Positions 38,433 to 46,957 of a stretch of DNA of 64,000 nucleotides are shown piece by piece. Numbering within the stretch: position 1 is the first letter of the stretch; the number at the start of each line of letters is the position of its first letter. The position numbers were made by a program, and so were the translations under genes. Under the pieces are notes generated by a model, which saw only the letters and a program-made list of their open reading frames with translations, made no database searches and was not told the origin of the DNA. Source of the DNA: Nostocales cyanobacterium (GTDB taxonomy: Bacteria; Cyanobacteriota; Cyanobacteriia; Cyanobacteriales; Nostocaceae); contig RDXV01000001.1 in NCBI GenBank assembly GCA_004292695.1, positions 1 through 64,000 of the forward strand. Direction: 5' to 3'.

Positions 38433-39110
38433 TTACAAATAGTTAACAGGATCTTCCATACCTAATTCAACAAAAGCAGCTAACCGCAACCGACAGGAAT
38501 CACAAACACCACAAGCTTGTTCACCACCAGCATAACAAGACCAAGTTAACTCCCAAGGAACACCTAATTGATTACCGAGTTGGATAATTTCTGTTTTTTT
38601 TAAATCAATTAGTGGTGCAACAATCTGAATAGGTTTTCCTTCTCTACCTTGCTTAGTACCCAAACGAAAAACTTCTTGCATTCCTTGGATATAATCGGGA
38701 CGACAGTCAGGATAACCGGAGTAATCTAAAGCATTAACACCAATATATACCCGTTGTGCGCCAATAGTTTCAGCATAACCCAAAGCAAAACTTAAAAAAA
38801 TTGTATTCCGGGCGGGAACATAAGTGACAGGAATATTTTCAGACATTTCATCAAGGGAACGGTCTTGAGGGAGGGCGATCGCAAGATCAGTCAAAGCTGA
38901 ACCACCCCACAAACGTAAATCAAAATTTACGATTTGATGTTGGGTAACTCCCACAGATTGGGCAATTAGCATAGCAGACTGTAACTCTCGCTGGTGTCGC
39001 TGCTGATAATCAAAGGAAATAGCGTAACATTCACAACCATCAGCCCTAGCTTGATAGATAACCGTAGAAGAATCAAGTCCTCCAGACAACAGAATTACAG
39101 CTTTCATCAT
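38433..39110 (-). CDS. queC: 7-cyano-7-deazaguanine (preQ0) synthase
   Basis: 225 residues from ATG 39110 (MMKAVILLSGGLDSSTV). The frame runs to a TTG at 39164, but the family starts at the PP-loop. SGGLDSS binds ATP. The zinc site is at the C-terminus (CYAGGEQACGVCDSCRLR, four cysteines). QueC converts 7-carboxy-7-deazaguanine to preQ0 with ATP and ammonia, for queuosine in tRNA or DNA modification. No other queuosine genes are adjacent. A strong terminator follows. Confidence 0.95.
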   Translation of the reverse strand: MMKAVILLSGGLDSSTVIYQARADGCECYAISFDYQQRHQRELQSAMLIAQSVGVTQHQIVNFDLRLWGGSALTDLAIALPQDRSLDEMSENIPVTYVPARNTIFLSFALGYAETIGAQRVYIGVNALDYSGYPDCRPDYIQGMQEVFRLGTKQGREGKPIQIVAPLIDLKKTEIIQLGNQLGVPWELTWSCYAGGEQACGVCDSCRLRLAAFVELGMEDPVNYL

Positions 39111-39624
39111 GGAACAAAATCTCAAAAAATCATTAACACCAATTTCCACCAAAAGGTGAGACAATCAACAAAATGCAACAAACAGAAAATTAAATTCAAA
39201 ATGAAAAAAGTGATTTACAGTATTCATAGCAACATTGTTACAAACAATTTTGTAGAAAACTACATTCATTGATAATTTTACTTAAAAAGATGTAACTTAC
39301 TTATCCCCAGACAATCAAGTAGTCGTCTTAACTACTAATTGCCTCAAAGAATCCTAATAACTCTCATGTAGTTATGGTCAGGATCGTCTAGTCAAGCAAA
39401 AGACACATTTTTTTATGTGTTCACCATAAACCGCAGTGCAATTAGTAACTACCTATCCAAAAATTAACAATATAGTGGGAACTGAATACAAACTTTGAAA
39501 TTCTTTATAAATAGAACCACTATGTTACCATCTGGATGGTTTTAGACGGATTGCGCCTGGTAATTCAGTATAAATGCCAACGACCGTAGCGTCATCAAAT
39601 TTGGTGGTTGAGGAGAAAATAATA
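39111..39624. other. Divergent promoter region between queC and the oxidoreductase
   Basis: About 510 bases, AT-rich. A small ACACAT-tttttt-ATGTGT hairpin lies at 39403-39420. 39574-39624 could be coding if the oxidoreductase starts at the upstream ATG. No other gene is seen. Confidence 0.5.
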
Positions 39625-40704
39625 GTGCAAAATAGCATATCAGTGGCAGAACCAAATCTATATTCACAACGTAACCAGCCACGAACGATTCGTATAGGCG
39701 TGATTGGTGTGGGTAACATGGGGCAACATCACACCCGTGTACTCAGTTCCATGAAAGATGTAGAACTGGTAGGAGTTTCCGATATTAACGTGGAACGAGG
39801 TCTAGAAACAGCCAGTAAATACAAAGTTCGTTTTTTTGAAGATTACTGTGATTTGCTGCCTCACGTAGATGCTGTATGTATTGCAGTACCAACACGTTTA
39901 CATTACGCTGTTGGTATTAACTGTTTATTAGCAGGAATTCATGTTCTCATTGAAAAGCCAATAGCTGCCAGTATTTCCGAAGCAGAGTCTTTAGTCAACG
40001 CAGCGGCTGAATCCCAATGTATTTTACAAGTAGGACACATTGAGCGTTTCAATCCAGCATTCAGAGAACTAAGTCAAGTCCTAAAAACAGAAGAAGTTCT
40101 AGCTTTAGAAGCTCACCGCATGAGTCCTTATTCTGCCAGAGCTAACGATGTTTCTGTAGTGTTGGATTTAATGATCCATGACATTGATTTGTTATTAGAA
40201 CTAGCAGGTTCTCCAGTAGTGAAATTAACAGCTAACGGTACTCGTTCCCTGGACTCTGGTTACTTAGATTATGTAACTGCCACCTTGGGTTTTGCCAATG
40301 GTATTGTCGCCACCCTCACCGCTAGTAAAGTCACTCACCGCAAAATTCGCCGCATTGTTGCCCATTGCAAAAATTCTTTCACAGAAGCAGATTTCCTCAA
40401 AAATGAAATTTTGATTCATCGTCAAAACATTAATCCCCACAACGATCATCGTCAGGTACTTTATAAACAAGATGGTGTCATAGAAAAAGTTTATACCACT
40501 AATATTCAGCCCCTGAGCGCGGAATTAGAACATTTTGTCAACTGTGTTCATGGTGGTAATCAGCCTTCCGTTGGTGGTGAACAAGCTCTTAAAGCTCTGA
40601 GATTAGCCAGTTTAATCGAACAAATGGCCGTAGAAGAGAGAGTTTGGAATCCATTGGAATGGGAATCAGAATCTAGAGTACAGTCTTTAACCCCCACAGT
40701 TTAA
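39625..40704 (+). CDS. Gfo/Idh/MocA family NAD(P)-dependent oxidoreductase
   Basis: About 359 residues from GTG 39625, which has GAGGAG nine bases upstream. An in-frame ATG at 39574 gives 17 more residues but has no RBS. The Rossmann motif is IGVIGVGNMGQHHTRV. The catalytic EKP signature appears in GIHVLIEKPIAASISEAESLV, and VLDLMIHDIDLLLEL is conserved. This family reduces or oxidises sugars and related compounds, sometimes biliverdin. The substrate cannot be told from sequence. It is transcribed alone, with a long repeat-filled spacer downstream. Confidence 0.88.
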   Translation: MQNSISVAEPNLYSQRNQPRTIRIGVIGVGNMGQHHTRVLSSMKDVELVGVSDINVERGLETASKYKVRFFEDYCDLLPHVDAVCIAVPTRLHYAVGINCLLAGIHVLIEKPIAASISEAESLVNAAAESQCILQVGHIERFNPAFRELSQVLKTEEVLALEAHRMSPYSARANDVSVVLDLMIHDIDLLLELAGSPVVKLTANGTRSLDSGYLDYVTATLGFANGIVATLTASKVTHRKIRRIVAHCKNSFTEADFLKNEILIHRQNINPHNDHRQVLYKQDGVIEKVYTTNIQPLSAELEHFVNCVHGGNQPSVGGEQALKALRLASLIEQMAVEERVWNPLEWESESRVQSLTPTV

Positions 40705-40913
40705 CAAGAGAGTATCAATCACAGTGTAGGAGTATAGAAACAAGATTTTATATTTCTTGATACTTCATTATCTATCTCCTTAACTGTAGTGATGATCAGA
40801 GAAAATTGAGTCTCTCTGAAACGCCTTCTGAATTGATTATGCCACTGGCAGAAGTTACTACCAGTTCATATCAACCAGGAGGTTTAACAATACTTAGGGT
40901 TAGCTGAAGGGAA

Positions 40914-41074
40914 CAGTTGACAGTTGACAGTTGACAGTTGACAGTTGACAGTTGACAGTTGACAGTTGACAGTTGACAGTTGACAGGTGACAGGTGACAG
41001 TTGACAGGTGACAGTTAGTTAATTGTTCCCTGTTCCCTATTCCCTATTCCCTATTTCCTATTCCCTATTCCCTG
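40914..41074. repeat. Large STRR: ACAGTTG heptamers then TTCCCTA heptamers
   Basis: About ten perfect CAGTTGA units (40914-40984), then mixed CAGGTGA/CAGTTGA to ~41015, then TTCCCTG/TTCCCTA units at 41028-41074. It lies upstream of the ParM-like gene, but similar arrays occur beside unrelated genes. Confidence 0.92.
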
Positions 41075-41160
41075 ATAATTGGTAACTAATAATTTCCTAT
41101 CGCTTACAATAAACTTTGACGTATTTCTAGCTACACTTAACCCAAGATAAAATTTGTCTG

Positions 41161-41180
41161 ATCTTACATTTTTGTAAGAT
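41161..41180. promoter_or_regulatory. Palindromic operator-like site upstream of the ParM-like gene
   Basis: ATCTTACA-TTTT-TGTAAGAT, two perfect 8-base arms, 45 bases before the ATG. It is a candidate binding site for the ribbon-helix-helix protein encoded downstream, by analogy with ParR autoregulation (inference). Confidence 0.45.
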
Positions 41181-41225
41181 AGGCATGATAACTTTTTACA
41201 GTTAAGTAACCACATAGGAGCTTTC

Positions 41226-42371
41226 ATGACAGAACAACCACCCGTAGCCAACCCCATTAATGCCGCTGCTATTCCCATGAATAAAATTACGGCAACTCCC
41301 AGCCCCATCAACAATAATCAGAATAAACCTGCGGGGGGATCAGGGAAAAACATTCTCAGTGTTGATTTAGGTAGAACATCCACCAAAACTTGTATTGGCC
41401 GTGATCCTGGTGATGTGGTTTTCATTCCTGCCAATGTTAAACAAATGACAATGGAACAAGTACGGGGCGGCGTTTTTGAATCGAAAATGACTGATCCATT
41501 GATGGACTTATGGCTGGAATATCAAGGTAATGGATATGCTGTAGGTCAGTTAGCTGCTGATTTCGGTGCTAATTTGGGAGTTGGTCAATCTAAGGTAGAA
41601 GATGCTTTAACTAAGGTTTTAGCAGCTGCTGGTTACTTTAAGCTCAAGGACGAGATTTCTGTCATCGCCGGTCTGCCTTTTCTCTCTTTAGAACAGTTTG
41701 AAAAAGAAAAAGCTCAGTTAATCAGTCTCATCACTGGGCCTCATGTCATGAATTTCCGTGGTGAAACTGTATCTCTAAATATCACCAAAGTTTGGGTGAT
41801 GCCAGAAGGCTATGGCAGTCTACTATGGTCTGAAGCTCAACCTACTAAAGCTACCACTATGCCTGATTTTACAAAAGTATCTGTGGGTATAGTTGATATC
41901 GGCCATCAAACTATTGATTTATTGATGGTGGATAATTTCCGCTTTGCTAGAGGTCTTTCTCAAAGTGAAGACTTCGGAATGAGCAGTTTTTATGAAATGG
42001 TAGCAAAAGAAATTGAAGGCAACGTTGATAGTCAATCTTTAGCTTTAATTTCTGCGGTGAATAAACCCAAGGGTGAGCGTTTCTATCGTCCCAAAGGTGC
42101 AAGTAAACCCACTAACTTAGATGATTTTCTGCCTAACCTGACAGAGCAGTTTTCACGGGAAATTTGCGCTCGTGTGCTGGCTTGGCTACCAGAACGGGTA
42201 ACAGATGTAATCATTACCGGTGGTGGTGGTGAGTTCTTCTGGGAAGATGTACAGCGTCTACTTAAAGAAGCTAAGGTTAATGCCCATTTAGCCGCTCCTT
42301 CTCGCCAAGCTAATGCTTTAGGGCAGTATATTTATGGAGAGGCGCAATTGTCTGCTAAGTCGCGCAGCTAG
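41226..42371 (+). CDS. ParM-like actin-family protein (chromosomal)
   Basis: 381 residues. A Pro/Asn-rich N-terminal tail (~40 residues) precedes an actin/ParM fold: phosphate-1 loop LSVDLGRTSTKT (44-55), phosphate-2 GIVDIGHQTIDLL (221-233) and adenosine motif ITGGGGEFF (~330-338). Such proteins form nucleotide-dependent filaments, for example to segregate plasmid DNA with ParR and parC. The gene is followed after 12 bases by a small ribbon-helix-helix/coiled-coil protein, the arrangement of parM-parR. AGGAG precedes the ATG. The surroundings are chromosomal housekeeping genes, so plasmid partition is not the obvious role. Confidence 0.85.
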   Translation: MTEQPPVANPINAAAIPMNKITATPSPINNNQNKPAGGSGKNILSVDLGRTSTKTCIGRDPGDVVFIPANVKQMTMEQVRGGVFESKMTDPLMDLWLEYQGNGYAVGQLAADFGANLGVGQSKVEDALTKVLAAAGYFKLKDEISVIAGLPFLSLEQFEKEKAQLISLITGPHVMNFRGETVSLNITKVWVMPEGYGSLLWSEAQPTKATTMPDFTKVSVGIVDIGHQTIDLLMVDNFRFARGLSQSEDFGMSSFYEMVAKEIEGNVDSQSLALISAVNKPKGERFYRPKGASKPTNLDDFLPNLTEQFSREICARVLAWLPERVTDVIITGGGGEFFWEDVQRLLKEAKVNAHLAAPSRQANALGQYIYGEAQLSAKSRS

Positions 42372-42383
42372 GTAATAAAACTA

Positions 42384-42872
42384 ATGTTCCAATGGTCAAA
42401 AAAGGTAGTTAAATCGGTCACTTTCAATCCAGAAATTGCTGATGAGAGCTTGTTAGCACAGATAGAAAGTTACTTAGAGGCAGAGCCGGAAAAGACTTTC
42501 AGTGACCTTTGTAAAGAAGCTCTTTGGAAAGCTTTGTGTGTACCGGAATCTGTACGACCTTCTCCAAATACGGCGACATCACCCACTGACTACCAAATCA
42601 GTGAGTTAAAACGTCAAATAGCTGACCTTGAGGAACGTTTTTTTGCTAAGGAATCCAATCGTTTACAAACGATGGAAGGCCAGATACTACAACTGACTCA
42701 ACAAGTGGCACAACTGGCAATTATGGTCAGTCAGGGGGTTGCCACTCACCAGTCAACTTCATCAGTACCCGTAGTAGAGGCGGTTAATAATCCTCCTTCT
42801 ACCCCCGATCCAGCACCCCAAGAAGTTGATCCTGTGATCAGTCGTCTGAGTCAATTCCTGGATGATTTCTAA
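42384..42872 (+). CDS. ParR-like ribbon-helix-helix / coiled-coil partner
   Basis: 162 residues. Residues ~8-55 fit a ribbon-helix-helix unit: strand VKSVTFNPE, helix DESLLAQIESYLEAEP and helix TFSDLCKEALWKAL. A heptad-rich coiled coil follows (~72-118: YQISELKRQIADLEERFF and LQTMEGQILQLTQQVAQLAIM). A Pro/Thr-rich linker and a short acidic helix (VDPVISRLSQFLDDF) end the protein. In ParR-type adaptors the RHH binds DNA and the C-terminus contacts the filament. The coupling to the actin gene supports this role. It is inferred from fold features, not from recognised homology. Confidence 0.65.
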   Translation: MFQWSKKVVKSVTFNPEIADESLLAQIESYLEAEPEKTFSDLCKEALWKALCVPESVRPSPNTATSPTDYQISELKRQIADLEERFFAKESNRLQTMEGQILQLTQQVAQLAIMVSQGVATHQSTSSVPVVEAVNNPPSTPDPAPQEVDPVISRLSQFLDDF

Positions 42873-42930
42873 GAAAACAGCAAATTTATAAGCGTTTTTA
42901 CAAGATCGGGAATTTTGAGAAGTCTATTAT

Positions 42931-42970
42931 TTACACCCAGGAGTTGAAAATATTTCTGGGTGTAATCTTT
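42931..42970 (+). terminator. Terminator of the ParM-like/RHH operon
   Basis: TTACACCCAG (42931-42940) pairs with CTGGGTGTAA (42956-42965), a 10-bp stem with a 15-base loop, then TCTTTT. It lies about 60 bases after the RHH gene. Confidence 0.75.
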
Positions 42971-42972
42971 TC

Positions 42973-43160
42973 AGTTATCAGTGATCAGTTATCAGTTGAA
43001 GAAGGGAACAGGGAACAGGGAACAGGGAACAGGGAACAGGGAACAGGGAATAGGGAATAGGGAACAGAGGGAGAAAGATAAATAACCTAATGACTCATGA
43101 CTAATGACTCATGACTAATGACTAATGACTAATGACTAATAGCTAATGACTAATAACTAA
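42973..43160. repeat. Composite STRR: CAGTTAT, GGGAACA, ACTAATG heptamers
   Basis: CAGTTAT/CAGTGAT units, then six or more GGGAACA units and GGGAATA, then ACTAATG/ACTCATG units. It ends at the stop codon of the CPBP protease gene. Confidence 0.9.
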
Positions 43161-43735
43161 GAACGCATTTTCCAAAAGTAGCTAGATAGCATATTTGTGA
43201 GAATGTGGGCGATGATGGGTACTAATAAGTTACCTGTGAATAAAGCACTATAGGCTAATAGGATACCGATGATGGTTGCCCAAATTACATAAGGCCACTG
43301 TTCTGCACCGCTGAGATGTAAAACTCCAAAACACATACTGGAAACTATGACAGCTATGTGATTCGCTCCCAATGCTGGTAGCATCACACCACGAAATAAT
43401 AGTTCTTCGCTTAACCCTGGTAATAACCCTAACCAAATTAAATCAGGTAAAACTAGGGGTTTAAGTACCATTTCTAAATAGTAATCAGCACTTTGACGAT
43501 AGGGAGTAAAGAAGCGATATGTTAAACCGCTTAACAGGGTGATGATGACACCTAACCCTAGTCCTATACATAAATCTATTGGCGACCAATACAATCTAAA
43601 TAAGGGAAAGTTGCCAAAACGTAACCATAATTTGGCGACTATCCATAAAACAATTGCTGTTGCACCAATGGCTACTAGCACTTGTGTGCGGGATAGTTCG
43701 GGTATTTCTGGTTTTTGCTTTTGTTGTTCAATCAC
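43157..43735 (-). CDS. CPBP-family intramembrane glutamic endopeptidase
   Basis: 192 residues, about five or six membrane helices. The catalytic motifs are E110-E111-x3-R115 (GLSEELLFRG), H140 in FGVLHLSG and the His of PIIAHILTNM near residue 178. These are the ABI/CAAX Rce1-like protease signature. Cyanobacteria carry many such proteins, mostly with unknown substrates. It is transcribed alone, with STRR arrays on both sides. Confidence 0.9.
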   Translation of the reverse strand: MIEQQKQKPEIPELSRTQVLVAIGATAIVLWIVAKLWLRFGNFPLFRLYWSPIDLCIGLGLGVIITLLSGLTYRFFTPYRQSADYYLEMVLKPLVLPDLIWLGLLPGLSEELLFRGVMLPALGANHIAVIVSSMCFGVLHLSGAEQWPYVIWATIIGILLAYSALFTGNLLVPIIAHILTNMLSSYFWKMRS

Positions 43736-43800
43736 AGGCTTTTATCAGTTATCAGTGTAAGAAGGGAATAGGGAATAGGGAATGGGGGGAAAATATTTTT

Positions 43801-44847
43801 TCAATAACTCCTAATTAATGAGTTAGGGTTAATACCTGCTTTGTGGGCGACTAGGACACCTACGGCTTCTAAATAAGAGTTTACCTGTATAGATTTAATT
43901 CCTAATGTTGGTGCAGGAACTTGTATCAAAGTTTTATTTTCTGTAACAGTTATTATTTGACATTGCTTTTGACTTAAACTCAGTAAGGTGCTGCTACCAC
44001 AAGCGCTTGCTGGTACTATAACTGCATCAACTTGATCTGCCCATATATCTGCTTGTAAAGAATTGCTAATTTCTCTACTGGTGATGAATTGGGGGGCGCG
44101 ACTCAAGCCAACTAGAACACAGGGGAGAAATGTATAACCTATTTCTTCGGCGGCTGAAAGGGGTGATAGGTCGGGATCTGGGGGTTCTGTGGCTAGGGCG
44201 GGTGCATGAGCGCAGGGAATTTGAAAATTACGCACTAATAGGTGACTAATGACGGCTTCTGCACCTGCTAGGGGATCTACGCCTTTGCCATGACGGTAGT
44301 TTTGGCTGGCTTCTTCATCTATGTTATCGGGAAATCGAGCAATTACGGCGATCGCCTCGGCTCTTTCTTCTCTGATTAATTTTTCTGCACCTCTTAATAA
44401 ACTGTCTGGGTTGCCTATTGTTCCCCAACTTGTGCCAGATTCAGAAATACGTAATTCTACGTTTAGTGGTGCATCTGTAATTACATGATTTGTGATGTTT
44501 AATCCTAGTGTAGCTCTGGCTGCGTCTGCTGTTTGCAGGTGTCTGAGCATTAATTCTGGTTCGATTCCCTGGTCTAAAAGTAAACCCACTCTGTTACTAT
44601 GTACTGGTCTTAAACCCCATTCTCCCGCTGCAAATTTATCTAAACTATATCCTTCTACATAGAATGAGTTAGAAATGTTCCAATATAAGCTTGCACCGTT
44701 TAAAACGTTAGGATGAGTGATCAGGCGATCGCATACCTGTGATATTACTCTAGCTACTGGTAATGCGTCACCGGCATAACCACCAATAGCAGCACCAATA
44801 CCAGTAGGTATAATTAGAATTGCTGTATATGGACGTTTGACGATCAT
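43801..44847 (-). CDS. DUF3326 domain-containing protein
   Basis: 348 residues from ATG 44847 (MIVKRPYTAILIIPTGIGAAIGGYAGDALPVARVISQ). The frame extends nine codons further to a TTG, without support. The whole length matches the DUF3326 family as I remember it (cyanobacteria and plants). Notable motifs: HPNVLNGASLYWN, RHGKGVDPLAGAEAVISHLL and DAVIVPASACGSSTLLSL. No enzymatic role is known to me. It is in a different transcription unit from the protease downstream. Confidence 0.85.
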   Translation of the reverse strand: MIVKRPYTAILIIPTGIGAAIGGYAGDALPVARVISQVCDRLITHPNVLNGASLYWNISNSFYVEGYSLDKFAAGEWGLRPVHSNRVGLLLDQGIEPELMLRHLQTADAARATLGLNITNHVITDAPLNVELRISESGTSWGTIGNPDSLLRGAEKLIREERAEAIAVIARFPDNIDEEASQNYRHGKGVDPLAGAEAVISHLLVRNFQIPCAHAPALATEPPDPDLSPLSAAEEIGYTFLPCVLVGLSRAPQFITSREISNSLQADIWADQVDAVIVPASACGSSTLLSLSQKQCQIITVTENKTLIQVPAPTLGIKSIQVNSYLEAVGVLVAHKAGINPNSLIRSY

Positions 44848-44860
44848 AGTTAGGAGTTTT

Positions 44861-44950
44861 ATAGCAGAAGGCAAGAGGCAAGAAGCAAAAGGGTTTTAGA
44901 GAATTTAGGTGTACGGAGTTTTTTTCAAAAATCAAATATTATTCCTATAG
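44861..44950 (-). repeat. Dispersed element, copy 2 (inverted relative to 36272-36392)
   Basis: Begins TAGCAGAAGGCAAGAGGCAA, then TTTAGGTGTACGGAGTTTTT, then CAAATATTATTCCTATAG, the reverse complement of the element at 36272 without its 25-bp insertion. The TAGCAGAAGGCAAG end alone also occurs near 24853 and 57204. Confidence 0.75.
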
Positions 44951-45157
44951 AAAAGTCAGAATATCCAATAAATGATGAATGATCATATCTACAGCAGTTT
45001 TGACTTAAATGAGGTACAAATTTACATCAAAAAACCTGACACCAAAAGGATTTTCAAGCTGATAGCTGACCGCTGATAGCTGAAAGCTGCTGTATTGTTT
45101 GATATTATTTGATTAAGATAAAATATCAAATTTTGAAATATTTGAAAATTTTCAAAA

Positions 45158-45208
45158 GCGTTGCTAATTTTGATTTAATTTAGTCTATTTATTCTCATGT
45201 AGCAACGC
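45158..45208 (-). terminator. Possible terminator after the 60-residue protein gene
   Basis: GCGTTGCTA (45158-45166) and TAGCAACGC (45200-45208), a 9-bp perfect stem with a 33-base loop, followed on the minus strand by TTTTGAAAATTTTC. The long loop lowers confidence. Confidence 0.5.
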
Positions 45209-45228
45209 CTCGTTATCAAATTATTAGT

Positions 45229-45411
45229 TTAATTAGCTGTGTCTGTAGTCACAACAGCTTCTACAGTTACTTTTTCTGTTTCAGCATCTACAGCAGTAAC
45301 CGCCCAGCGTAAAGGTTCACCTTGCTTTTTAAGTTCTGATTCAATGGCTTTTTGTAATTCTGTAGGTGTTTCTTGAGCGTCAATTTCCGCAGTAATAAAA
45401 TGAGTAGTCAT
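45229..45411 (-). CDS. Small conserved-looking soluble protein, 60 residues
   Basis: 60 residues: MTTHFITAEIDAQETPTELQ..., an alternating strand-helix-strand pattern (LQKAIESELKKQGEPLRWAVTAVDAETEKVTVEAVVTT). It is acidic, with no cysteines and no membrane segment. I do not recognise the family. It lies ~135 bases downstream of the ferredoxin gene on the same strand, so shared transcription is possible. Coding composition and a plausible small alpha/beta fold support a real gene. Confidence 0.65.
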   Translation of the reverse strand: MTTHFITAEIDAQETPTELQKAIESELKKQGEPLRWAVTAVDAETEKVTVEAVVTTDTAN

Positions 45412-45545
45412 GGTTTTAAAAAGTCAAATGAGTGTAATTTATATCATACAGTTTATCAGGGTAATTGGGAAGTGATAATTAGTAAAAATCTATAAAATCA
45501 AGATAGTTACCAATCACCAATTACCCATTACCCATTACCAATTAC

Positions 45546-45863
45546 CTAATCTTTACCAAATTGTTTTTGATAAACTACTTCTTCTTTGTCTGTTTCAATT
45601 TTCAAATCAGAAAGAGGTTTAGAAACACAAAGTAAAGCATAACCTTGTGCTTGTAATTCTGGACTTACACCCATACCCTCAGATTGATCTACTTTTCCTT
45701 CGGTGATCAAAGCTGCACAAGTTGTACAAACTCCTGCATGACAAGAAGCGGGTAATTCTAAACCTGCTTTTTCTGCAACTGCTAATACAGTTTCATTTTC
45801 TGGAACTTGCAAATTATAAATAGTTCCTTGGTGGTTCAGTTCAACAGCGTAAGTCTTGGTCAT
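45546..45863 (-). CDS. Plant-type [2Fe-2S] ferredoxin
   Basis: 105 residues. Cluster ligands C41, C46, C49 and C79 (CHAGVCTTC, then LLCVSKP) have the C-x4-C-x2-C-x29-C spacing of plant-type ferredoxins. The sequence differs from the main photosynthetic ferredoxin: the typical N-terminus is replaced by MTKTYAVELNHQGTIYNLQV and the loop has CHAGVCTTC rather than CRAGACSTC. It is probably a minor isoform that transfers electrons to a specific partner. Confidence 0.93.
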   Translation of the reverse strand: MTKTYAVELNHQGTIYNLQVPENETVLAVAEKAGLELPASCHAGVCTTCAALITEGKVDQSEGMGVSPELQAQGYALLCVSKPLSDLKIETDKEEVVYQKQFGKD

Positions 45864-45982
45864 ATATCAAAGCAGAGTCTTTCAATGAATAACTAATGGA
45901 TTCTATATTTTATCTGATATGATGCCAATTTCACAATGTTTATTTTAACTGCTATTTTAACCGATAATTACTGCTTACTGTT

Positions 45983-46855
45983 TCATGCTGACGGTTTACT
46001 AAAGATAATCATTTCATTACCTACTACTGGACTACGAGCAATTAATTTATGTTGAGAATCTAAAATTTGTAAATGTGTAAAATCTAATTCTTGGGAACGT
46101 TGTAATATTTTTGCTGCTAATTTTTTTTGTACTGGTTTTTCTAACTTATACCAATAATCATTAATCGTAATTATTAAATCACTGGTTTCTAAATTAGTTT
46201 GAATGGAATTTATCATATTAATATTAATTTTTTCATCTTCCTGATTTTTGACTGTGATCACCGCAATTTCCACTAATTGATTTTCGATATTAGCTATTAA
46301 ATTTTGTTCAGGAGTTAATTCAACAATGGGTGTAGGTTCTGGTTCTGGTTTTATTTCTTCTCTTTCTGGTGTGGGTTGAGGAGTTAATTCAACAGTGGGT
46401 TCTGGTTCTAGTTTTGGTTCTATTTTTGCTGTGGTTTCTGGTGTAATCACTTCCTGTACTGGGGGGAGGGTGGCAACTTCAGTAGATTTAGGAGTAAATA
46501 AAAACGTAATTATTCCTATTATAACTATTGCCAAAATACCCAAAATTACCGTTAAAACTCCATCTGAGACATTATTAGAAACCTTGGATGGTAAAAATAA
46601 ACGAAATGTCTGTAAGAATTTATCCCATCTTAACAACAACAGTTCTAAAAAATTACGCTTTTTAACTGTATTTTTTGGTTGTTCTGTTTCTAACTTGACA
46701 ACAGTATTCTCTAATACTCCAATTGTTCCTTTTAACAACTGGATAATAGTCCCTTTCCAAAATGGTTGATTTTTCTGGTAAGGTATAGGAGAAGATGATG
46801 GTTGAGATGTATTTTTTGACCGATTTCGTGGTTTTCTTTGCTTGTCTTGAGACAT
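45983..46855 (-). CDS. Single-pass membrane protein with Pro/Glu-rich linker (unknown function)
   Basis: About 290 residues from ATG 46855; a TTG at 46870 is an alternative. The basic, Ser-rich cytosolic N-terminus (KQRKPRNRSKNTSQPSSS) includes a helix pair. One membrane helix (VLTVILGILAIVIIGIITFLF, about 108-128) is followed by a Glu/Pro/Thr repeat linker (EPTVELTPQPTPE, EPEPTPIVELTPE). The C-terminal ~90-residue alpha/beta domain contains LIANIENQLVEIAVITV, INDYWYKLEKPVQKKLAAKIL and LDFTHLQILDSQHKLIARSPVVG. I do not recognise the family by name. The gene is divergent from the phosphoesterase. Confidence 0.75.
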   Translation of the reverse strand: MSQDKQRKPRNRSKNTSQPSSSPIPYQKNQPFWKGTIIQLLKGTIGVLENTVVKLETEQPKNTVKKRNFLELLLLRWDKFLQTFRLFLPSKVSNNVSDGVLTVILGILAIVIIGIITFLFTPKSTEVATLPPVQEVITPETTAKIEPKLEPEPTVELTPQPTPEREEIKPEPEPTPIVELTPEQNLIANIENQLVEIAVITVKNQEDEKININMINSIQTNLETSDLIITINDYWYKLEKPVQKKLAAKILQRSQELDFTHLQILDSQHKLIARSPVVGNEMIIFSKPSA

Positions 46856-46957
46856 GGAACTTTTACCCAATTTCCTGATTCAATCAAGGATATCAAGATT
46901 GAAAACTAACAAGTCTTTTATTTTATCATTAGTACCGTTACTGGAAAATATTCATTT

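Noticed and set aside
40914-41074. CRISPR-like regular repeats
   Set aside because: Contiguous 7-base units without spacers, so these are STRR arrays and not CRISPR. The same holds for the other heptamer arrays.
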